From the NCBI GenBank assembly GCA_963978895.1, contig OZ022242.1, forward strand, positions 6,910,299 through 6,974,298: a stretch of DNA of 64,000 nt, given 5' to 3'. The position numbers and the translations under genes are program-made. Shown here piece after piece: positions 50,001 to 59,369 of the stretch. The notes under the pieces were generated by a model that worked only from the letters and a program-made list of their open reading frames with translations, did not search any database and was not told where the DNA came from. The stretch is from Erpobdella octoculata. Taxonomy: Eukaryota > Annelida > Clitellata > Hirudinida > Erpobdellidae. Every line of letters begins with the position of its first letter. Within the stretch, counting starts at the first letter, position 1.

Positions 50001-51032
50001 GGTTATCTTTTATAAAAGCGCCTGGGGCCGATTCTTTAAATAAAATAGTCCTATTTCATTACATTAACATGAAAAACAAATGTTATACCAGATTGAGGTA
50101 AAAAAAAGAAAGTCTTTTTTATTTAAAAATAAATAATTTTATTTCGTCAATTTCATTTTGTTCATGAGCTATAGGAACTAATAATTTACAATTAAGATAA
50201 TTTAATTATCGTCAATAAATTTTTATTGCTGCTAATCTGTTTCAGAGTTAAACAAATAATTTTAACAAACATAAGAAAATAATTAAAAAAGTTACGACCT
50301 TCTCTTCTGGTTCATCGGTAAGGAAAATCTGCTCTGCCTCATCACTCAAGAACAGACTGGCCAGGTGAAGTTTATTAGCAAACAGGCTTTGAACTCTTTC
50401 ACCGGCTACCGTCTTCGGGACGTAGCGCCTCGCTACCAATGGAGTGTTTCTCCTCCCACCTCTTTGGGGTTCCATATTCCGAGGTGGGGGCTGTTGTCCC
50501 AGTTCTTGATCCGGATCCGGCTGTTGATCCGGCTGCTGATCCGGCTGTTGATCCGGCTGATCTACCTGATGTTCTCCCTCATTTATTAGACTCCTTCTGA
50601 CAATTCTAGCGGAAATAATGCACTGGAAAAACGTTGAGGTGTCTTCCAGGACAAGGTTACCTACTTTCTCTTGAGCAACACTGTAGTTGAAATAAATTAG
50701 AAAAGAATTTGTAAAACCCAATGCTTTTATATGTAATTAAAACACAAATTTTGCAATTTTATATAAAAAAAATATTTCAAAACTAACAGAGCATCTATCG
50801 TCTTCTCAAATTCGTATCTAGCTATGCTGTATAATACATGTTCAACAGTCATGAAGCTGGTGTATTGCGGCAACGGATTTTTTTTCAATCCATCCCATGC
50901 AACCGACAGAAAACGACAAACTCGATCAAACGCATCGTCTCTGACCACAATCTCCACTACCTTGAAGTCTCCTTGACGAGGTTTAGGTGCCGGAACTGGA
51001 GCCGGTGCAGCAGCAGGAGCCGCTTCCGCCAT
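41012..51032 (-). CDS. LARS1-like: leucyl-tRNA synthetase homologue with novel N-terminus and missing catalytic segments
   Basis: 28 exons on the minus strand: 51032-50788, 50680-50296, 49989-49871, 49074-48987, 48770-48690, 48556-48422, 47967-47806, 47662-47550, 47405-47342, 47193-47126, 46898-46667, 46594-46507, 46317-46241, 46162-46109, 45939-45799, 45421-45344, 45258-45173, 44951-44736, 44559-44347, 44171-44140, 43867-43681, 43393-43303, 43085-42945, 42804-42676, 41988-41890, 41729-41622, 41394-41290, 41116-41012. Together they give an uninterrupted 1213-aa frame. Present: HIGH region ([18 protein letters not shown]), CP1 editing domain ([38 protein letters not shown]), and anticodon-binding helices. 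Absent: the WACSRTYGLGT/LPWD segment (inside exon 44951-44736), the KMSKS segment (between 44140 and 43867), and the C-terminal ~110 residues of the human protein (1176 aa). HCTGMPI reads HCTEMLI. Exons 1-2 encode about 210 unrecognised residues. Homology is certain; catalytic competence is doubtful. Confidence 0.9.
42425..42660 (+). repeat. two LINE-like 3' tails in an intron
   Basis: One tail ends TTTGACAATCTTAATAAATAAATAAATA (about 42425-42513). The next contains CCCTGTACGGGGCTGATTTG and ends TAATAAATTCTATTCAAATAAATAAA (about 42540-42660). AATAAA-rich tails with a GGCC-rich stem are typical of non-LTR retrotransposon 3' UTRs. They sit in the intron between exons 42804-42676 and 41988-41890. 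Confidence 0.45.
49316..49630 (-). pseudogene. hAT transposase fragment in an intron
   Basis: On the minus strand the translation includes [20 protein letters not shown] followed by [12 protein letters not shown], the WxxLxxLxxxLKPFxxATxxxS motif of BED-type hAT transposases. Reading continues to 49319 without conserved downstream parts. There is no DDE completion and no TIR was identified. It lies in the intron between the first LeuRS exon and the HIGH exon. Confidence 0.8.
50296..51032 (-). CDS. unrecognised N-terminal module spliced to the LeuRS-like frame
   Basis: Exon 51032-50788 starts with ATG in good context (AAAATGGCGG) and encodes an A/P-rich leader, then [16 protein letters not shown] and [20 protein letters not shown]. 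Exon 50680-50296 joins in phase ([18 protein letters not shown]) and holds [16 protein letters not shown] repeats, an R/G-rich stretch and [20 protein letters not shown]. The donor at 50295 (GTAACT) is in phase 0 with the acceptor right before MKFSQQK at 49989. I recognise no family. It could be a fused domain, or a separate upstream gene whose real 3' end is missing. No stop codon occurs between the two. Confidence 0.6.
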
Positions 51033-51419
51033 TTTCCTGCTGAAAACAAGTCATTACTTGTCAGGATATTTTTAGTTATATGAAACCTTATATATTGAAT
51101 AATTTGTAACAAGAACAATAACGGAAATTATGTACTTATTTTATACGGATACAAATAAACTACTATATTGTGCCATTTTTGACTAAATGTGCAAAATAAA
51201 TTAAGATAAATATAAAAATTGCTTGTTAGATACTATTTAATATACACATATTAAAAAGCATACATATAAATCCATAAATAATTTCCAATTTCAACATACA
51301 ATAAAAATACAAACAGAAAAACAACAAATTTATGTGAGAGATGGGCTTGAAAGACATCAATGATAATGATGACTTGTAGGGGAAGGTATATCCCAGTATA
51401 GGAATACCTCGGTTTTTCA

Positions 51420-51500
51420 ACTGGAGTGAAGCTAGCAGGCGTTCGTAGTATGGGACAACATGTATGTAAATACATGTGTGAAGCTAGCAGGCGTTCAATT
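51420..51500. repeat. solo end related to the 6.6-kb element
   Basis: ACTGGAGTGAAGCTAGCAGG and a second GTGAAGCTAGCAGGCGTTC about 55 bases later copy the layout of the TIR at 52762 (ACTGGAGTTAAGCTGGCAG ... GTGAAGCTAGCAGACTC), including the shared TAGTATGGGA between them. It is a diverged relative's left end. No matching right end was found. Confidence 0.7.
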
Positions 51501-52054
51501 AAATTTCAAAATATCAAAAAATAAAGTATTGGTATTAATAAAACAACTAAAAATAAATTATATTATCAAAAAATTATTGTCTCAACATCAACAGATTTTT
51601 TAGGAAACAAATTTTTCGAATATTCTAAATTCTAAATGTAAACAAATTCATCGGGTTTGTGGTGTTTAGTAAAAACCTTAAAATTTTTATATTGAATAAG
51701 GTTTTATTTTGAAGATATTATGTGTCTATATAATATATATATAAAATTTATTTCATTAATCCATGACAAACTTGTAGAAAAACTCTCCCGAAATTGACTG
51801 ATATGCACTGATCCTATTTATTTGTAGAAAGAGAAATATAACTATGGTGACTGTAGAGTAGAGTACCCAGCTGTACAACAAAAAGCACATCTTGCACAAC
51901 GTGTCACATCGTTTAAACGTCTTCCTTTTAAAGTTACTTTGACGTCATCAAAACCAATCATTCAGACGTTGACAGATTGATCGAAAAATAATTTCTATTT
52001 TCAAACATCATAGTAAGTGAAAACCTTTTGAGATCATAACCCCTTAGTCAAAAA

Positions 52055-52165
52055 ATGGTGGTAAAAGTTATTTGTAAAAACAAATTGTGTGCTGTATTGG
52101 TTTTGATAATTTTTGGAGTTTGGGCACACTTGGTTCAAGTGCGGATAACCCAGGCAGCTAAATAA
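52055..52165 (+). CDS. possible 36-aa single-pass membrane microprotein
   Basis: An ATG frame encodes MVVKVICKNK, then a hydrophobic segment (LCAVLVLIIFGVWAHLV) and a short polar tail ending QAAK. The charge pattern suits a signal anchor or tail anchor. It lies about 1 kb upstream of, and divergent from, the LeuRS-like gene. I do not recognise a family. It could be chance in AT-rich DNA. Confidence 0.25.
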   Translation: MVVKVICKNKLCAVLVLIIFGVWAHLVQVRITQAAK

Positions 52166-53989
52166 TGTAAGTTGCGTTAGCTGCTTAAATAAGTTACACA
52201 GCAAGCTTAAAATTCAGTTAAAGAAACGTCTTTGAAAGTTAACAGCAAGCAACAAATTAGCAGGCAGCTGCCAGGATAGAACACGCTTGAATTGTGTTTG
52301 CTCTTGTGCAGTTCAACCAAGTGAAACTTCAAGTGGGTGATAAAAGGTCGCCGATTTTCAGTCTGGCTCAAATGCACGTGACCAGGGTAATTTATTATTA
52401 TTGGACACTCCCACATGGAAGAAATTCAACCACGTCGTTTGCCTGTTTTTACTGCACTTTCCAGCGATGTGTTTTAGAACTTTTATTAAAGTTACCTTGA
52501 AATCATATTTATTTAACATTTGATTGATTAATTGTCTATTAGAAACCAATGACAAACGCATTGGGAAAAATTTAATAAACGCTGGAAAAATTAATAATAA
52601 TAATATTATCATTATTATTGTTAATATCATCAAATTCGTAAATTGGAAAACCCCAAAAAATGTTTTTATACCTTTATCCAAGTCGTACAATCGGTTAATT
52701 TTTAGTAAAGTGATACCAAACAAATGCCGGCCGTTGTAAACACCAATACAGTCAATCAAACACTGGAGTTAAGCTGGCAGACTCGATTAGTATGGGATTA
52801 CGTAGAGTGAATGTATGGGTGAAGCTAGCAGACTCGGAAACAAAATTAACTTTAAAAAAAAAAAAAACATCGGTAATAAAAGATACAGGTCTATTAAGTT
52901 ATAATATGCACTCAAATTCAATACACCCACAGAAATTCCGAAGAAATCGAGTTGGTTCTAAACGTAAACAATAGATAGCCTGAGGCGCACGGCGGATGGC
53001 ATACACAGAGCATTCTATAGCGCTTACTTAAACAGAAATGATTTATTATATCTGAGCTTTCGAACTAACTTTCAATATTTTTAAAAATTTTTTATTAAAC
53101 TGCAAACACTCGTAAATGTACATATAGTCTGGTAGATTTAGCTTTTGATACGGAAATTTTAATAGACAAGCCAAAAAGTACATTAAACTATAGTATTTAT
53201 TATAACTAAGAGCTGGAAAGAGATACCAGACACAGATCGGTCCCTAAAAAAAGTTATTAGCAAAAGAAGTTGCTCAAAACTCGCGAATCTGTTTATTAAC
53301 ACCAACCAATCAGAAGCCAGCTTTTTATTATTCTGCGTAAAAAGTGACGCTTAATTTAAAAATTTTCTCCACGAAATGTACTCTTCGACTCTTCTTATGC
53401 TCAAATGCTCATAAAACAGTTCAATTATTCATTTCTATATTTTTTTAACAAAACTTTTATTTTCCGTTTGCTTATGGAGCTTCCCTAAGAATTTTGAACC
53501 CCTGTCAAACAATTATTTACGCTCAACTAGTCTATGTCTTCGACATTTGCCAGAACTTAATAAGCAATACAACCTGAAAACCAAAGCTTTTTGACAATAG
53601 CTGAAGGGGTGGCGGTTATGGAAATCTCTTCACTTTTTCAAGGAAGACCATGCTCAAGTATCTTAAAGACAAGAAATTTATTGAACACAATTGTTGTTAG
53701 AACAGCATACATTTTTATTTCTAAAACAAAAGATAAATTGCAACTTAATAGGTAATTATAATAATAACTGTTATCTAGCTTTAAAAATCAATCCATTAAG
53801 CAAAATTCAGTCACACAGAAGACTCAGATCTTCATCCACAGCTTTACTTTTTGTGCCCACCACACATCTCAAGAGTGCTGTAGACGGAAGGTTCGAGGTT
53901 GCCAGACTGAGAATGGTTTGCCAGCTGCTGTTACATTGGCTGTGACACTTCAGTGCTTCCGAAGAGACCTTCTAAACACTAAACACTGA

Positions 53990-54110
53990 CTAACACCACT
54001 TTAAACATTGTCAAATTTTAATTCAATTCAGAGACAGGTATAACAACACTGACTAACACCACTTTAAACATTGTCCAATTTTAATTCAATTCAGAGTCAC
54101 TGTTAACAAC
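53990..54110. repeat. ~63-bp direct duplication
   Basis: CACTGACTAACACCACTTTAAACATTGTC plus AATTTTAATTCAATTCAGAG occurs twice in tandem inside the 6.6-kb element. Confidence 0.85.
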
Positions 54111-54516
54111 TTTTGTCGTGCTGGCTGAAGTAAACTGGGAAGTGTAGATTATGAGGATTTTGTAGATAAATAATGCACATCATATCATAGTCAAATTGTT
54201 TGCTGTTTATTATAACACACAAGCAAACAGTTTTGACATTGAGACAATGCTTAGCAATATCCTCATGTGCAGAAGAACTTGGTTATATAAAGTTTGTATG
54301 GTAGGTCCAGTAGTACAATTTCTTTAAAATAATGAATAAGAATTTCAGTTAGACCACTGTAAATAAATCCTCACGTTAAATTTGCTTCCCGATCAGACAC
54401 GCTTTGTCGTTGAGGCGCCTTTTGAGTGCTTGATTCAGTCTGTTTTCTGAAATTGCAAAACACTATCATTGTAAACATTAGCAGCATATTGTGAATAAAT
54501 TTGAGTCATTGGTTTC

Positions 54517-54550
54517 ACCAGGTTGCACACTTTTTTGTGTGCAACCTGGT
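54517..54550. other. perfect 14-bp hairpin with T6 loop
   Basis: ACCAGGTTGCACAC at 54517-54530 pairs fully with GTGTGCAACCTGGT at 54537-54550 around TTTTTT. It is unique in the window, inside the 6.6-kb element and downstream (3') of the SGNH frame. It could be a 3'-end or processing signal; function unknown. Confidence 0.85.
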
Positions 54551-54599
54551 TAATCACAGGGAGTGCCACGTGAAGGCTGACTCGTACTCCCCAACCTAA

Positions 54600-55400
54600 A
54601 TACAATCAATATACAAGCAAGATATACGTTTCAAGAAACGTACCAGCATATGTACATATTTACATCTAAATATACACAAGCCTCTAGGTTTGCTGGAATA
54701 TCTGGAAACACATTAACAAAAGGATAACCACATTAAAATGTTCATATATATATATACAAAATGACATATTTACAACACATTATGAACAAGATTATGCTTC
54801 ACAAACAGAACATACAACATGAAACTTTTCCACACATCCAGCTTTGCTGCAATGCATGAAAACATATTAGGATAAAAACATGTTGACTTGTTCATATATA
54901 TATATACAAAATGATATATTTACAACACATTATGAACAAGATTATGTTTAACAAACACAGCAATTACCAAGAAACATGTCCATACATGCACATACTAAAT
55001 ATACACACAATCTGATTTACTGCAATGCGTGGAAACGCATTAGGAAAAGGATCAACGTATTTACATGTTCGTATATATACAAAATGATATATTTACATCA
55101 TGTTGAACAGGATTAACATTAAGAAACACGCTTAACAATAAACGTATCCACACATGCACATACTCAATATACACACAATGCATGCAATGTGTGGAAACGC
55201 ATTAGGAAAAGGATCAACGTATTTACATGTTCGTATTTATACAGAATGACATATTTACAATGCATTACGAACAATATTATGTTTAAATTTAACCTGTGCA
55301 TACATCCAGCTTTACTGCAATGCATGCACATAAAAATACATAAAACATTGCACAGTCCAGTTTTACTGCAACTGTGTGAACATAAAAAAAAACACAGTAA
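54600..55400. repeat. degenerate tandem repeat, ~150-176-bp period, four to five units
   Basis: The core TGTTCRTATATATACAAAATGAYATATTTACA recurs at about 54739, 54890, 55066 and 55226, with shared flanks such as GGAAACGCATTAGGAAAAGGA and CACACATGCACATAC. It lies directly 3' of the SGNH stop codon. Confidence 0.85.
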
Positions 55401-55412
55401 ACGACACAAGCA

Positions 55413-56004
55413 CTACAATGAACTGAGTGCACTGCCTACTGCATTGTGCACACTGTGGAAGTAATGGTGCATTCCTAAATCAGTCATGTGAATACCATCA
55501 CAGAAGAAGGATGCACCATTATTCCCCCAAATTCCAAACCTGTGCCGCAGAAACACAGCCCGTGTTGTGTTCTGCCCATCAAGAACAACAGGAAATCTAT
55601 TGATGGTTTCACAAGCCGCAGACAGTGCATCATTGATGCTCGTGATATTATGCCGTGAATGACTTGGCATGGGCAACAACTGGCTGAGGATGATCACTTG
55701 TGGATGAGCTAAAGTGATTATACTGTTAACATAATTAACAGTATGATCCACAAGTGATCCCGCAGACAGGTGGTCCAAGTCATTCTCGCCCAAATGTATG
55801 TAAACAACATCTGGACGAAACAAAAGAGCGTCCTGCAAAAAACTATTGGCCCAGCGAGCATCCGGAAGCAAGCGAAGACCAGCGCCTCCACGACCAAACG
55901 TCTCCACTTGGATGTCCAATGGAGGAAAATTTAAGTTGAGGCGTCGGTTATCGTTCATGAACCCTCTCAGTCGAGTGATATAGGAGTGGCCGATCAACGC
56001 TACT
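55413..56004 (-). CDS. SGNH/GDSL-type hydrolase domain, exon lacking an initiator
   Basis: The minus-strand frame ends at TAA/TAG-type stop 55415-55413 and runs back through VALIGHSYITRL (block I, catalytic Ser in GHS), FGRGGAGLRLLPD (block II Gly), VVYIHLGENDLDHL (block III, GxND) and FFCDGIHMTDLGMHHY (block V, DxxH). All four consensus residues (S, G, N, H) are present over about 195 residues, the usual domain size. There is no in-frame ATG upstream before a stop at about 56088-56090, which lies inside the first satellite unit. An acceptor TACGTCTAG at 56005 suggests this is a 3' exon. SGNH domains occur in esterases and also as accessory domains of retroelement and transposon proteins. Its carriage by a TIR element is what is seen; its substrate is unknown. 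Confidence 0.8.
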
Positions 56005-56007
56005 CTA

Positions 56008-59000
56008 GACGTAAGTCGTATTTTTCGCAATTCTACTATATAACATATCAGTGAAATTCGCGTCTTTTCCTGACGACTTATTAAATATTAAACCTAGGGG
56101 TGTAATAAAGATTTTTGGATGTTTATTAAAAGACCACTAGATGATTGTGTGGCACTTTAAATGGTTGCTTAATAGTTGATAGTTACTGAGATATAGCGGT
56201 TGACGTAAGTCGTATTTTTTGCAATTCTACTATATAACATATCAGTGAAATTCGCGTCTTTTCCTGACGACTTATTAAATATTAAACCTAGGGGTGTAAT
56301 AAAGATTTTTGGATGTTTATTAAAAGACCACTAGATGATTGTGTGGCACTTTAAATGGTTGCTTAATAGTTGATAGTTACTGAGATATAGCGGTTGACGT
56401 AAGTCGTATATTTTGCAATTCTACTATATAACATATCAGTGAAATTCGCGTCTTTTCCTGACGACTTATTAAATATTAAACCTAGGGGTGTAATAAAGAT
56501 TTTTGGATGTTTATTAAAAGACCACTAGATGATTGTGTGGCACTTTAAATGGTTGCTTAATAGTTGATAGTTACTGAGATATAGCGGTTGACGTAAGTCG
56601 TATTTTTCGCAATTCTACTATATAACATATCAGTGAAATTCGCGTCTTTTCCTGACGACTTATTAAATATTAAACCTAGGGGTGTAATAAAGATTTTTGG
56701 ATGTTTATTAAAAGACCACTAGATGATTGTGTGGCACTTTAAATGGTTGCTTAATAGTTGATAGTTACTGAGATATAGCGGTTGACGTAAGTCGTATTTT
56801 TTGCAATTCTACTATATAACATATCAGTGAAATTCGCGTCTTTTCCTGACGACTTATTAAATATTAAACCTAGGGGTGTAATAAAGATTTTTGGATGTTT
56901 ATTAAAAGACCACTAGATGATTGTGTGGCACTTTAAATGGTTGCTTAATAGTTGATAGTTACTGAGATATAGCGGTTGACGTAAGTCGTATTTTTTGCAA
57001 TTCTACTATATAACATATCAGTGAAATTCGCGTCTTTTCCTGACGACTTATTAAATATTAAACCTAGGGGTGTAATAAAGATTTTTGGATGTTTATTAAA
57101 AGACCACTAGATGATTGTGTGGCACTTTAAATGGTTGCTTAATAGTTGATAGTTACTGAGATATAGCGGTTGACGTAAGTAGTATTTTTCGCAATTCTAC
57201 TATATAACATATCAGTGAAATTCGCGTCTTTTCCTGACGACTTATTAAATATTAAACCTAGGGGTGTAATAAAGATTTTTGGATGTTTATTAAAAGACCA
57301 CTAGATGATTGTGTGGCACTTTAAATGGTTGCTTAATAGTTGATAGTTACTGAGATATAGCGGTTGACGTAAGTCGTATTTTTCGCAATTCTACTATATA
57401 ACATATCAGTGAAATTCGCGTCTTTTCCTGACGACTTATTAAATATTAAACCTAGGGGTGTAATAAAGATTTTTGGATGTTTATTAAAAGACCACTAGAT
57501 GATTGTGTGGCACTTTAAATGGTTGCTTAATAGTTGATAGTTACTGAGATATAGCGGTTGACGTAAGTCGTATTTTTCGCAATTCTACTATATAACATAT
57601 CAGTGAAATTCGCGTCTTTTCCTGACGACTTATTAAATATTAAACCTAGGGGTGTAATAAAGATTTTTGGATGTTTATTAAAAGACCACTAGATGATTGT
57701 GTGGCACTTTAAATGGTTGCTTAATAGTTGATAGTTACTGAGATATAGCGGTTGACGTAAGTCGTATTTTTTGCAATTCTACTATATAACATATCAGTGA
57801 AATTCGCGTCTTTTCCTGACGACTTATTAAATATTAAACCTAGGGGTGTAATAAAGATTTTTGGATGTTTATTAAAAGACCACTAGATGATTGTGTGGCA
57901 CTTTAAATGGTTGCTTAATAGTTGATAGTTACTGAGATATAGCGGTTGACGTAAGTAGTATTTTTCGCAATTCTACTATATAACATATCAGTGAAATTCG
58001 CGTCTTTTCCTGACGACTTATTAAATATTAAACCTAGGGGTGTAATAAAGATTTTTGGATGTTTATTAAAAGACCACTAGATGATTGTGTGGCACTTTAA
58101 ATGGTTGCTTAATAGTTGATAGTTACTGAGATATAGCGGTTGACGTAAGTCGTATTTTTCGCAATTCTACTATATAACATATCAGTGAAATTCGCGTCTT
58201 TTCCTGACGACTTATTAAATATTAAACCTAGGGGTGTAATAAAGATTTTTGGATGTTTATTAAAAGACCACTAGATGATTGTGTGGCACTTTAAATGGTT
58301 GCTTAATAGTTGATAGTTACTGAGATATAGCGGTTGACGTAAGTCGTATTTTTCGCAATTCTACTATATAACATATCAGTGAAATTCGCGTCTTTTCCTG
58401 ACGACTTATTAAATATTAAACCTAGGGGTGTAATAAAGATTTTTGGATGTTTATTAAAAGACCACTAGATGATTGTGTGGCACTTTAAATGGTTGCTTAA
58501 TAGTTGATAGTTACTGAGATATAGCGGTTGACGTAAGTCGTATTTTTCGCAATTCTACTATATAACATATCAGTGAAATTCGCGTCTTTTCCTGACGACT
58601 TATTAAATATTAAACCTAGGGGTGTAATAAAGATTTTTGGATGTTTATTAAAAGACCACTAGATGATTGTGTGGCACTTTAAATGGTTGCTTAATAGTTG
58701 ATAGTTACTGAGATATAGCGGTTGACGTAAGTCGTATTTTTTGCAATTCTACTATATAACATATCAGTGAAATTCGCGTCTTTTCCTGACGACTTATTAA
58801 ATATTAAACCTAGGGGTGTAATAAAGATTTTTGGATGTTTATTAAAAGACCACTAGATGATTGTGTGGCACTTTAAATGGTTGCTTAATAGTTGATAGTT
58901 ACTGAGATATAGCGGTTGACGTAAGTCGTATTTTTCGCAATTCTACTATATAACATATCAGTGAAATTCGCGTCTTTTCCTGACGACTTATTAAATATTA

Positions 59001-59108
59001 AACCTAGGGGTGTAATAAAGATTTTTGGATGTTTATTAAAAGACCACTAGATGATTGTGTGGCACTTTAAATGGTTGCTTAATAGTTGATAGTTACTGAG
59101 ATATAGCG
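56008..59108. repeat. 194-bp satellite array, 16 units
   Basis: Units start GACGTAAGTCGTATTTTT at 56008 and every 194 bp after (56202, 56396, ... 58918). Identity is near 100%, with a few diagnostic changes (GTCG/GTAG, TTTTTC/TTTTTT, one TATATTTT). Each unit has an ideal plus-strand splice-donor string GACGTAAGT, an AATAAA (in GTGTAATAAAG) and a small CGTC/GACG stem. The right end merges into the right TIR at ATATAGCGCTTTACG. Confidence 0.98.
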
Positions 59109-59369
59109 CTTTACGTCAGCGTTATAGAATGCTCTGTGTATGCCATTCGCCGTTGTTTACGTTTAGAACCAACTCGATTTCTTCGGAATTTCTGTGGGTG
59201 TATTGAATTTGAGTGCATATTATAACTTAATAGACCTGTATCTTTTATTACCTATGTTTTTTTTTTATTAAAGTGAATTTTGTTTCCGAGTCTGCTAGCT
59301 TCACCCATACATTCACTCTACGTAATCCCATACTAATCGAGTCTGCCAGCTTAACTCCAGTAATCAAAC

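Larger units (their letters stand above)
52762..59361. mobile_element. 6.6-kb TIR element carrying an SGNH hydrolase and a 194-bp satellite array
   Basis: The left arm (52762 to about 53030) and right arm (about 59095 to 59361) are inverted copies of about 265 bp, very similar except for an extra 19 bp in the left arm. They begin ACTGGAGTTAAGCTGGCAG. The exact 8-bp duplication AATCAAAC flanks them at 52754-52761 and 59362-59369. Each arm repeats an AAGCTRGCAGAC motif twice. Inside, left to right: unique AT-rich DNA (53035-54500), a hairpin (54517-54550), degenerate ~160-bp repeats (54600-55400), the minus-strand SGNH frame (55413-56004) and a 16-unit array (56008-59108). No transposase is visible. 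An 8-bp TSD fits hAT, Merlin, P or Zisupton types; superfamily unassigned. Confidence 0.93.

Noticed and set aside
55189..55464. Plus-strand 91-aa frame
   Set aside because: It lies in the degenerate tandem repeats and overlaps the end of the SGNH frame on the other strand; no family motif.
56008..59108. Hammerhead-type ribozyme in the 194-bp repeat
   Set aside because: CTGACGA matches the CUGANGA core, but the GAAA box and cleavage triplet do not leave room for stems I and III in the right order on either strand.
56008..59108. CRISPR-like array
   Set aside because: The units are 194 bp with no variable spacers, in a eukaryotic transposon; it is a satellite.
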